Positions 1 through 5,473 of a stretch of DNA of 5,558 nt are shown here, piece after piece. The stretch comes from Elusimicrobiota bacterium (GTDB taxonomy: Bacteria > CAYTYR01 > UBA6262 > DAOVJB01): NCBI GenBank assembly GCA_030673425.1, contig DAOVJB010000092.1, forward strand, positions 1 through 5,558. The letters run 5' to 3'. The notes under the pieces are model-generated. The model did no database searches and was not told where the DNA came from. It was given only the letters and a program-made list of their open reading frames with translations. Numbering within the stretch: position 1 is the stretch's first letter; every line of letters starts with the position of its first letter. A program made the position numbers and the translations under genes.

Positions 1-2
1 AT

Positions 3-1043
3 ATTGGTTTGATTACTTATGTTGTCTGGTTTACGGGAGCGATTAAAAGTCCTTTTTACATAGTATATATTCTTATGATTTTACTTGAGGGATTGAGTTT
101 AAATAAAAAATATGTAACGTATGATTTCTTACTCTGTGCTCTTTCTTATACAGCCTTAGTTGTAATAATGGACGTTCGCATAATGACTAAGGGAATAATG
201 ATAACTCCTGACTTAATTATTACGCTATGTACAAGATTGGTCTTTATGTTTTTAGCAAGTTGGGCGGCTTTAGCATATGTTAAGATGCTGTTATTACAGA
301 GAAGACAGTTAGAAGATTCTAACGCGGAAAATATTCGTTTATATGAGAAAGTAAAGCGATTTAATAAAGAATTGTCAGAGAAAATAAAAATTGCTACAAC
401 GGAATTACGCAAAAGTTTGGATGAGAATACTGACTTATATATGAAATATCATGGGCTTTTTATTAGTATGACCAAGGCATTGGCGACAGCAGTGAGTGTA
501 AGAGATCCTTATTATGCCAGGCATGCGGCGCATGTTACAGATTTTTCCCTGGCTATATTAGAAGAACTAACCCTTCTACGCGGATTTGAGCTTCCTCCCG
601 AATTGAGGGGGACTCTTTATCTGGCCGGAACTCTGCATGATGTGGGCAGGATAACGTTAAAAGATGAAACATTAAATAATACAGGTGCCTTAAGTGATGA
701 GGAATGGAAGGAGATGAAACAGACTCCTGTTGTTGGTGCCCGGATTATAGAGTCTATAAAAGAATTAGAACAGGTTTCCAAAGGAATCAGGCACCATCAG
801 GAGAGATTTGACGGGACAGGATATCCTGATGGACTAAAGGGACGGGAAATCCCTTTGATATCAAGGATATTGGCCGTAGCTAATGCTTTTGAGGCAATGA
901 CTTCTGATAGAGCATTCAGGAAGAGATTAACTGATGAAGAGGCTTTGGAGGAAATTAATAAAAATAGCGGGACGCAGTTTGACCCGGTTATAACTAATGC
1001 TATTGTTAAAGCTTACGAAAAAGGGAAGATTTCTAAAAATTGA
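3..1043 (+). CDS. membrane-anchored HD-GYP-family protein, degenerate, 5'-partial
   Basis: The frame is open to the left edge, so the true start lies upstream; numbering here counts from a TTG codon at 9. Residues about 13-31, 38-55 and 72-96 are hydrophobic membrane segments. A 'TG..KSPF' stretch resembles multi-pass sensor regions found in some histidine kinases (inference). A charged, probably coiled-coil linker spans about 98-143, followed by a C-terminal HD-GYP domain (about 150-340). That domain keeps H172, the HD pair H210-D211, the HH pair 262-263 and DGTGYP at 268-273. Active HD-GYP enzymes hydrolyse the second messenger c-di-GMP at a metal centre. Here the usual 'MKxHP' histidine is T239, the 'VAD' aspartate is N292, the lysine of 'HDxGK' is R214, and HHE reads HHQ. 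It may therefore be catalytically weak, or a binding or signalling protein. Its stop codon overlaps the etfB start. Family assignment is firm; activity is uncertain. Confidence 0.85.
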   Translation: MGLITYVVWFTGAIKSPFYIVYILMILLEGLSLNKKYVTYDFLLCALSYTALVVIMDVRIMTKGIMITPDLIITLCTRLVFMFLASWAALAYVKMLLLQRRQLEDSNAENIRLYEKVKRFNKELSEKIKIATTELRKSLDENTDLYMKYHGLFISMTKALATAVSVRDPYYARHAAHVTDFSLAILEELTLLRGFELPPELRGTLYLAGTLHDVGRITLKDETLNNTGALSDEEWKEMKQTPVVGARIIESIKELEQVSKGIRHHQERFDGTGYPDGLKGREIPLISRILAVANAFEAMTSDRAFRKRLTDEEALEEINKNSGTQFDPVITNAIVKAYEKGKISKN

Positions 1044-1825
1044 ATATTATAGTTTGTATAAAACAGGTTCCGGGAACAACGGATGTTAAGATTGACAAAA
1101 AAACGAATACCCTAATAAGGGAAGGCGTAGAATGCATCATAAATCCTTTTGATATGTATGCTATAGAAGAAGGATTAAGGATAAGAGAACGTTACCAGGG
1201 CAAGGTTACGGTACTTAGTATGGGACCGCCACAGGTAGAGAGTGCTTTGCGCGAGGCTATTTCTTTAGGTGCAGATGAAGCTATACTTCTATCAGACAGG
1301 ACTTTTGCCGGAGCCGATACGCTGGCTACTTCTTATACATTATCCATGGGTATACAGAAAATAGGCGATTTTGATATTATTATTTGTGGAAAACAAGCAA
1401 TAGACGGTGATACAGCCCAGGTAGGGCCTGGTATAGCTGAAAAATTAAATATTCCATATATTGCTTTTGTACGCAAGATAGAAGAAATTAAAGAAAAATC
1501 TATGGTGGCAGAGCGGATGATGGAGACAGGTTTTGAAGTGGTTGAATTACCCTTACCTGCTTTAATAACCGTGGTAAAGGAAATAAATGAACCGAGACTG
1601 CCATCTTTAAAAGGAATGATGAAGTCCAAGAAAGCTACAATTAGTGTATGGAATGCTGGTGAGCTTGGTGCAGAAGAAGATAAACTGGGTCTTAAAGGAT
1701 CCCCAACACAGGTTATAAAGGTTTTTAGCCCGCCGCCACGAACCGGAGGAGAAATGATAATAGGGGAACCTAAGATTCAGTCAGAAAAATTGGTTCAGAA
1801 GCTTCGAGAGGCTAAAATCGTATAA
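1040..1825 (+). CDS. etfB: electron transfer flavoprotein beta subunit (EtfB)
   Basis: EtfB pairs with EtfA in a cytoplasmic flavoprotein that carries electrons between dehydrogenases and other redox partners. Some anaerobe complexes bifurcate electrons. The 261-residue product has normal family length. It opens with the typical 'MNIIVCIKQVPGTTDVKID' strand and has 'NPFDMYAIEEGLR' (35-47) and the nucleotide-binding loop 'AIDGDTAQVGPG' (120-131). Near residues 179-198 is the family signature region with 'NEPRLPSLKG'. The AIDGDTAQVGP form is typical of EtfB that binds FAD in bifurcating enzymes rather than AMP; that assignment is inferred. The start is TTG: it gives the expected N-terminus, and the next in-frame ATG would remove the first beta-strand. 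TTG overlaps the upstream TGA, and AAGGGAAG lies about 11 nt upstream, suggesting translational coupling. No etfA follows; secE comes next. Confidence 0.95.
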   Translation: MNIIVCIKQVPGTTDVKIDKKTNTLIREGVECIINPFDMYAIEEGLRIRERYQGKVTVLSMGPPQVESALREAISLGADEAILLSDRTFAGADTLATSYTLSMGIQKIGDFDIIICGKQAIDGDTAQVGPGIAEKLNIPYIAFVRKIEEIKEKSMVAERMMETGFEVVELPLPALITVVKEINEPRLPSLKGMMKSKKATISVWNAGELGAEEDKLGLKGSPTQVIKVFSPPPRTGGEMIIGEPKIQSEKLVQKLREAKIV

Positions 1826-1831
1826 ATAGTA

Positions 1832-1860
1832 TTGACAGATTCTTCATAATATGATAAAAG
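1832..1860 (+). promoter_or_regulatory. putative sigma70 promoter for secE-nusG-rplK-rplA
   Basis: A perfect TTGACA (-35) lies at 1832-1837, seven bases after the etfB stop. The -10 is not clear-cut: TAAAAG at 1855-1860 has ideal 17-nt spacing, GATAAA at 1853-1858 has 15, and TATGAT at 1850-1855 looks best but is only 12 away. The location, between a metabolic gene and the secE block, supports a promoter. No terminator hairpin is visible after etfB, so readthrough from upstream is also possible. Confidence 0.45.
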
Positions 1861-1883
1861 AAAGTTTTACTATATTATATTTT

Positions 1884-1889
1884 GAGGTG
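1884..1889 (+). promoter_or_regulatory. ribosome binding site that decides the secE start
   Basis: GAGGTG lies 8 nt before the ATG at 1898. An in-frame GTG at 1889 would overlap this site and have no Shine-Dalgarno of its own, so the ATG is preferred. Confidence 0.7.
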
Positions 1890-1897
1890 TGAGCTTA

Positions 1898-2080
1898 ATG
1901 TTAGAGAAAATAAAACAATTTTGTAATGAGGTAATTGCCGAGGTAAAAAAAGTAACGTGGGCAAATAAGAAAGAACTTGTCGGAGCAACCGTTGTTGTTA
2001 TAATAGCCGTATTGCTGACAACTATTTTTATTGGATTCGTAGATTTTATTTTATCAAAAGTATTAGGCTTTCTTATGTAG
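1898..2080 (+). CDS. secE: preprotein translocase subunit SecE
   Basis: SecE is the small membrane subunit that clamps and stabilises SecY in the SecYEG protein-export channel. The 60-residue product is of the short, single-span type found in most bacteria outside the Enterobacteria. It has an amphipathic cytoplasmic N-terminal helix with the conserved 'EVIAEVKKVTWANKKEL' segment (11-27), then one membrane helix at about 28-52 (VGATVVVIIAVLL onwards). The order secE-nusG supports the call. The rpmG and tRNA-Trp genes often found just before secE are absent; etfB is upstream instead. The ATG at 1898 is chosen over GTG at 1889 because of the GAGGTG site between them. nusG follows after 27 nt and is presumably co-transcribed. 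Confidence 0.95.
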   Translation: MLEKIKQFCNEVIAEVKKVTWANKKELVGATVVVIIAVLLTTIFIGFVDFILSKVLGFLM

Positions 2081-2107
2081 CTGTAGTCAGATAGTCAAGG
2101 AGGATAG

Positions 2108-2641
2108 ATGTCATCAAAAAAGTGGTATGTTCTGCATACTTATACAGGACACGAGGATAGAGTAAAATCTCATCTGGAAAGATTAATTGCATCGCGTAAT
2201 CTGGATGATAAAATCTTTAATATACTTATACCCAAAGAAGAAGTTGTGGAAATCAAGAATAACAAGAAAAAAGTATTTACCAGAAAATTCTTCCCTGGAT
2301 ATGTATTAGTTGATATGGAAATTGATGATGCTACGTGGGCTTTGATAAAATCTGTTCCTGGCGTTACTGGTTTTCTGGGAGGTTCCAAACCTGTTCCTTT
2401 ACAGGAAGAAGAGATAAAAAATATTCTAGAATTAACAAGTCCAGAGAGAGCAGCAAAACCAAAGCCGGCCGTAATTTTCGAAAAGAGCGAAAACGTACGG
2501 ATAGTTGACGGCCCATTTGCTAATTTCACAGGTATAGTAGAAGAGGTTAACCTGGAAAGAGGTAAATTGAAGGTTATGGTTACTATTTTTGGAAGAGCTA
2601 CTCCTGTAGAATTAGATTTTTTACAGGTAGAAAGAATGTAA
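2108..2641 (+). CDS. nusG: transcription termination/antitermination protein NusG
   Basis: NusG binds the clamp of elongating RNA polymerase through its N-terminal NGN domain. Through its C-terminal KOW domain it contacts Rho or ribosomal protein S10. The 177-residue product has the standard length and layout. The NGN domain covers about 4-110, with 'KKWYVLHTYTGHE' at 4-16, 'FFPGYVLV' at 61-68 and 'VPGVTGFLG' at 83-91. After a short linker, the KOW domain covers about 124-177, with 'DGPFANFTGIVEEVN' at 134-148 and the terminal 'VELDFLQVERM'. AAGGAGG at 2097-2103 gives a strong but close (4-nt) Shine-Dalgarno. It sits between secE and rplK, the order conserved across bacteria, with 26 nt to rplK and no terminator. 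Confidence 0.98.
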   Translation: MSSKKWYVLHTYTGHEDRVKSHLERLIASRNLDDKIFNILIPKEEVVEIKNNKKKVFTRKFFPGYVLVDMEIDDATWALIKSVPGVTGFLGGSKPVPLQEEEIKNILELTSPERAAKPKPAVIFEKSENVRIVDGPFANFTGIVEEVNLERGKLKVMVTIFGRATPVELDFLQVERM

Positions 2642-2667
2642 TAAATAAAACAGTTTAAGGAGTAAAG

Positions 2668-3099
2668 ATGGCAAAAAAGAAAAAAATAAAAACATTTATA
2701 AAACTTCAAATTCCTGCAGGCAGTGCTAATCCGGCACCTCCGGTAGGTCCGGCACTAGGACAGCATGGAGTTAATATTATGGAATTCTGTAAGGCATTTA
2801 ATGCTAAGACAGTTAACCAGGAACCGGGTATGATTATACCGGTGGTAATTACGGTGTATGAGGACAGATCATTTGTTTTTATTACTAAATCCCCGCCTGT
2901 GGCTGCATTGTTGAAAAAAGCGGTTGGGATAGCCAAAGCTTCAGGAGAGCCGAATCGTAATAAAATAGCTAAGATTTCCAGGGAGAAAGTTCAGCAAATT
3001 GCTACCCAGAAGATGTCTGACCTTAATACCACAAATATTGAATCTGCTATAAAGTTGGTAGAAGGAACTGCTCGAAGTATGGGCATAGAAATAGAATAA
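2668..3099 (+). CDS. rplK: 50S ribosomal protein L11
   Basis: L11 binds the GTPase-associated region of 23S rRNA at the base of the L7/L12 stalk and helps elongation-factor function and, in many bacteria, RelA activation. The 143-residue product is full length. The N-terminal domain has '[20 protein letters not shown]' (15-34) and '[10 protein letters not shown]' (36-45); the proline-rich part is where thiostrepton-type antibiotics act in this family. The C-terminal rRNA-binding domain has '[12 protein letters not shown]' and ends 'ARSMGIEIE'. The start ATG has AAGGAG at 2657-2662, 5 nt away. It is followed by 63 nt holding a predicted L1-binding RNA structure and then rplA. Confidence 0.98.
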   Translation: MAKKKKIKTFIKLQIPAGSANPAPPVGPALGQHGVNIMEFCKAFNAKTVNQEPGMIIPVVITVYEDRSFVFITKSPPVAALLKKAVGIAKASGEPNRNKIAKISREKVQQIATQKMSDLNTTNIESAIKLVEGTARSMGIEIE

Positions 3100-3105
3100 T
3101 TTTTA

Positions 3106-3151
3106 GTGGGAGCCCAGACCCCGACGTTACATCGGGTGGCGTTAATACCAC
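3106..3151 (+). promoter_or_regulatory. predicted L1-binding mRNA element (23S rRNA mimic) controlling rplA
   Basis: The rplK-rplA gap can fold as an interrupted stem. GTGG (3106-3109) pairs with CCAC (3148-3151), GCC (3112-3114) with GGC (3138-3140), and CCCGA (3120-3124) with TCGGG (3132-3136), closing a 7-nt loop. The asymmetric internal loop is GA opposite GTTAATA. The flanks GTGGGAG and AATACCAC match the conserved L1-binding helices (H76-H77) of 23S rRNA as I recall them, which is the known basis of L1 autoregulation in E. coli and archaea. The last paired base abuts the rplA Shine-Dalgarno (AAGGAGG, 3152-3158), so bound L1 could block ribosome entry. Structure and rRNA match are read from the sequence; function is inferred. 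Confidence 0.75.
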
Positions 3152-3162
3152 AAGGAGGAAAA

Positions 3163-3861
3163 ATGAAACACGGTAAGAAATATAAAGAAGCAGCAGAACT
3201 GGTAGATAAAAATAAAATGTACAGCATTGATGAAGCAATCGAGTTGGCAAAAAAAACAGCCAGGGCTAAGTTTGATGAAACTGTGGAAGTTTCTGTAAAT
3301 TTAGGGGTAGATCCTAAGCAAGCAGGTCAGATGGTAAGAGGAACAGTAATTCTGCCTCATGGGGTTGGAAAAACTCCCAGAATAGCTGTTATAGCAAAAG
3401 GTGAAAAATTAAAAGAGGCTGAAGATAGTGGTGCCGATATAGCAGGCGGAGAGGATTTGATTGAAAAAATTAAAGGCGGTTTTCTTGATTTTGATGTTAT
3501 AGTTGCTACTCCTGATATGATGAAGGATTTAAGTAAACTCGGGAAAATCTTGGGGCCTAAGGGTTTAATGCCCAATCCTAAGATCGGTACGGTTACTTTC
3601 GAGATAAAGAACGCTGTTGAGGAGATTAAAAAAGGTAAAATAGAATATAAAGTAGATAGCTACGGGATTATTCATACTATTGTAGGTAAGGTATCTTTTG
3701 AGATTCAAATGTTGCAGGAAAATACCAAGACGCTCTTAAAAGCTATTCTGAAAGCAAAACCTTCTTCGGTAAAAGGGGAATACATAAGGAATATAACGGT
3801 TTCTACGACAATGGGACCAGGGATAAAAATTAATACCCAGCAGGTAATGAACTTAAAATAA
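3163..3861 (+). CDS. rplA: 50S ribosomal protein L1
   Basis: L1 forms the mobile stalk at the 50S E site, helps release deacylated tRNA, and represses translation of its own mRNA. The 232-residue product has normal length. The N-terminal 'KHGKKYKEA' leads into domain I with F37 in the conserved 'AKFDETVEV'. Domain II carries the signature '[14 protein letters not shown]' (131-144). The terminal strand has 'STTMGPG' (214-220), matching the conserved TMG RNA-contacting residues of bacterial L1. The start is ATG 3163 with AAGGAGG 4 nt before it. An in-frame GTG at 3106 would add 19 unconserved residues encoded by the predicted L1-binding RNA structure, and is rejected. rplK lies upstream; no terminator is visible before the rplJ promoter. 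Confidence 0.97.
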   Translation: MKHGKKYKEAAELVDKNKMYSIDEAIELAKKTARAKFDETVEVSVNLGVDPKQAGQMVRGTVILPHGVGKTPRIAVIAKGEKLKEAEDSGADIAGGEDLIEKIKGGFLDFDVIVATPDMMKDLSKLGKILGPKGLMPNPKIGTVTFEIKNAVEEIKKGKIEYKVDSYGIIHTIVGKVSFEIQMLQENTKTLLKAILKAKPSSVKGEYIRNITVSTTMGPGIKINTQQVMNLK

Positions 3862-3865
3862 AATT

Positions 3866-3890
3866 CAAGATTTTACTTGACAAGATTTTA
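3866..3890 (+). repeat. 10-bp direct repeat at the rplJ promoter
   Basis: CAAGATTTTA occurs at 3866-3875 and again at 3881-3890, separated by CTTGA. The -35 hexamer straddles the junction with the second copy. Any regulatory role is speculative; it could be chance in A+T-rich DNA. Confidence 0.5.
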
Positions 3891-3905
3891 ATATTCTGCT
3901 ATAAA
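3877..3905 (+). promoter_or_regulatory. strong sigma70 promoter for rplJL
   Basis: TTGACA (3877-3882) and TATAAA (3900-3905) are separated by exactly 17 nt, and TG at 3897-3898 gives an extended -10. Transcription should begin near 3912, just before the L10 leader. It is the best promoter match in the window and gives rplJL its own expression in addition to any readthrough from rplA. Confidence 0.85.
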
Positions 3906-3911
3906 TTATAA

Positions 3912-4057
3912 ATAGGTATAGTCAGAGACAGTAGGTATATCATTATAGAATGATATTTAATCGTTTTGGCCTACCGAGACAGAGAAAGTAATTAGATTTT
4001 AGGAACTTCCTGTCTGTATGGAAGTTTTTTTTATTTTTAGTAGGAAAGGAACTAGTA
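3912..4057 (+). promoter_or_regulatory. L10 (rplJ) leader RNA with attenuator
   Basis: This non-coding stretch of roughly 146 nt has the form of the bacterial L10 leader, to which the L10-L12 complex binds for feedback control. GTAGG (3931-3935) pairs with CCTAC (3970-3974). The flanking purine-rich AGAGACA and CGAGACAGA segments resemble the kink-turn-like L10 recognition site. Inside is a perfect 8-bp hairpin, ATATCATT (3937-3944) with AATGATAT (3949-3956), loop ATAG. Downstream, AGACAG-A-GAA (3977-3986) can pair with TTCCTGTCT (4007-4015) as nine base pairs with one bulged A. That structure excludes the terminator at 4001-4038. Pairings are seen in the sequence; the protein-dependent switch is inferred from the known Bacillus rplJ leader. 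Confidence 0.85.
4001..4038 (+). terminator. intrinsic terminator (attenuator) in the rplJ leader
   Basis: AACTTCC (4004-4010) pairs with GGAAGTT (4020-4026) around a 9-nt loop. A-U and G-U pairs can extend the stem to 4001. An eight-T run (4025-4032) and five more Ts (4034-4038) follow. It lies 20 nt before the rplJ start and downstream of the promoter, so it acts on leader transcripts rather than ending an upstream operon only. Confidence 0.85.
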
Positions 4058-4573
4058 GTGAATAAGGAACAGAAAGCAAAAATTATCAGTGAAGTCAAAG
4101 AGAGGTTTGAGAAAGCCAAAGCTGTAGTAATGACAGATTATAAGGGGTTAAATGTTGAAGAAATTACAGAATTAAGGGCAAAATTACACGAGACCTCTTG
4201 TGAATATAAAGTAATTAAAAATACTTTAACGCAGCTTGCGATAAGTGAGATGAAACTTAAAGGCTTAGAAGAATTTTTAACCGGACCTACAGCTATTGCT
4301 TTTGAATACGGGGATCCTGTGGCTTCAACAAAGGTTATATCCAATTTTCAAAAAGAGCATGAAAAGTTCAAGATTAAAGTAGGAGTTCTGGGAAAGAAAA
4401 TTCTAACCAGGCAGGATGTAAAATCTTTGGCATCTTTACCTGACAGAGAAACCATACTCTCAATGCTATTTGCACGGATGCAATCACCTATTACGGGAAT
4501 AGTCAATGTTTTACAAGCGCCTTTGAGGAATCTGGTCAATGTATTAGATGCAATAAGTAAACAGAAAACTTAA
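4058..4573 (+). CDS. rplJ: 50S ribosomal protein L10
   Basis: L10 anchors L7/L12 dimers to the 50S stalk base and, bound to L12, acts as a feedback regulator of its own mRNA. The 171-residue product has normal length. The N-terminal rRNA-binding domain contains '[15 protein letters not shown]' (26-40), 'YKVIKNTL' (50-57) and 'LTGPTAIAF' (74-82). Then come '[14 protein letters not shown]' and a C-terminal helix (about 150-168) that in this family carries L12 dimers. The start is GTG, with AAAGGA (4045-4050) 7 nt upstream; the N-terminus '[10 protein letters not shown]' fits the family. It follows an L10 leader and precedes rplL by 20 nt. Confidence 0.97.
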   Translation: MNKEQKAKIISEVKERFEKAKAVVMTDYKGLNVEEITELRAKLHETSCEYKVIKNTLTQLAISEMKLKGLEEFLTGPTAIAFEYGDPVASTKVISNFQKEHEKFKIKVGVLGKKILTRQDVKSLASLPDRETILSMLFARMQSPITGIVNVLQAPLRNLVNVLDAISKQKT

Positions 4574-4593
4574 TAATTATAAGGAGGGAGAAA

Positions 4594-4980
4594 ATGACAG
4601 CAAAGACAAAAGAAGACATTATGCAGGCGATTGAGAAGATGAATGTACTTGAGTTGTCGGAACTAGTAAAGGATTTAGAGGAGAAATTCGGAGTGAGTGC
4701 TGCTGCTCCTGTAGCGGTTGCTGCTCAAGCGGTAGGCGGAGCTGCTGCAGCTGGAGCCGATGAGGAAAAGACTGAATTCGATGTAGTTTTAGCTAGCTTC
4801 GGAGAAAAGAAAATTCAGGTCATCAAGGTAATAAGGGAACTTACAGGTTTAGGATTAAAAGAAGCTAAGGATTTAGTTGAAGGAGCACCTAAAGCTGTAA
4901 AAGAAGGAGTCGACAAACAGACAGCCGAAGATGTGAAGAAGAAGTTAGAAGAAGCTGGGGCAACTGTTGAGATAAAATAA
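4594..4980 (+). CDS. rplL: 50S ribosomal protein L7/L12
   Basis: L7/L12 is the multi-copy stalk protein that recruits and stimulates the translational GTPases. The 128-residue product shows all three parts. The N-terminal dimerisation and L10-binding helices are at 1-33. An Ala/Val/Gly-rich flexible hinge is at about 34-56. The globular C-terminal domain is at 57-128, with '[20 protein letters not shown]' (59-78) and the factor-binding '[21 protein letters not shown]' region (85-105). A strong AAGGAGG (4581-4587) lies 6 nt before ATG, in keeping with its need for higher output than L10. Unusually, rplM rather than rpoB follows, with a 28-nt gap and no terminator. Confidence 0.98.
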   Translation: MTAKTKEDIMQAIEKMNVLELSELVKDLEEKFGVSAAAPVAVAAQAVGGAAAAGADEEKTEFDVVLASFGEKKIQVIKVIRELTGLGLKEAKDLVEGAPKAVKEGVDKQTAEDVKKKLEEAGATVEIK

Positions 4981-5008
4981 CCTTATGTCCTATGAAGAGA
5001 GGTAAAAC

Positions 5009-5458
5009 TTGCAGACATATGTGACCAAAAAAGAAACTATAAAAAGAAAATGGTACCTTATTGATGCTGATGGGTGTGTTTTAGGTAGATTATCTACATT
5101 TATTGCTGATATTGTACGTGGGAAGAAAAAAGCTATCTTCAGTCCTAATGTGGATTGCGGTGATTATGTGATAGTTATAAATGCCCAGAAGCTCATACTC
5201 ACAGGGAAAAAACTGCAGCAGAAATTTAGCTGGCATCATTCAGGATATCCCGGGGGATTGAAGCGTACTCGTTATGATAAACTTATGGCTGAAAATCCCG
5301 AAAAAGTGTTGAAACGAGCAGTTAAAGGTATGCTACCTAATAATAAATTAAGAGATAAGATAATAAAGAAGTTAAAGGTTTATAAAGGTACAGATTATTC
5401 GGAACAGGCCCAGAAACCAGAAGCGTTAAATCCACCAAAAAGAGTGAAGATTACGTAA
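5009..5458 (+). CDS. rplM: 50S ribosomal protein L13
   Basis: L13 is an early-assembling 50S protein. The 149-residue product aligns over the family's full length: 'WYLIDADGCVLGRLST' (15-30), 'GDYVIVINAQKLILTGKKLQQK' region (51-72), 'HHSGYPGGLK' (76-85), 'RAVKGMLPNNKL' (103-114) and 'LKVYKGTDYSEQAQKPE' (122-138). The start is TTG with GAGAGG 6 nt before it; it gives the expected 'xxTYVTKKETIKRKWY' N-terminus, and no ATG or GTG lies between 5009 and the conserved core. rpsI follows after 15 nt, the common rplM-rpsI pair. No separate promoter or L13-type leader is visible in the 28 nt after rplL, so it probably shares the rplJL transcript. Confidence 0.97.
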   Translation: MQTYVTKKETIKRKWYLIDADGCVLGRLSTFIADIVRGKKKAIFSPNVDCGDYVIVINAQKLILTGKKLQQKFSWHHSGYPGGLKRTRYDKLMAENPEKVLKRAVKGMLPNNKLRDKIIKKLKVYKGTDYSEQAQKPEALNPPKRVKIT

Positions 5459-5473
5459 GGGGGAGTTTTTTCA

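Noticed and set aside
9-11. TTG at 9 as true start of the HD-GYP protein
   Set aside because: The frame is open to the window edge, the codon falls at the edge of a membrane segment, and no ribosome binding site can be seen; the gene is treated as 5'-truncated.
1889-1897. GTG at 1889 as start of secE
   Set aside because: It overlaps the GAGGTG Shine-Dalgarno that serves the ATG at 1898, and the extra three residues are not part of the family N-terminus.
2170-2709. 179-codon open frame on the minus strand opposite nusG
   Set aside because: It lies opposite a clear nusG, its translation has no recognisable domain, and it has no convincing start context; it is a shadow frame.
4981-5008. L13-type leader or terminator between rplL and rplM
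   Set aside because: The gap is only 28 nt and shows no hairpin or promoter.
5459-5471. G-run followed by T-run after rplM, considered as a terminator
   Set aside because: There is no stem before the Ts; the G-run is the rpsI Shine-Dalgarno.
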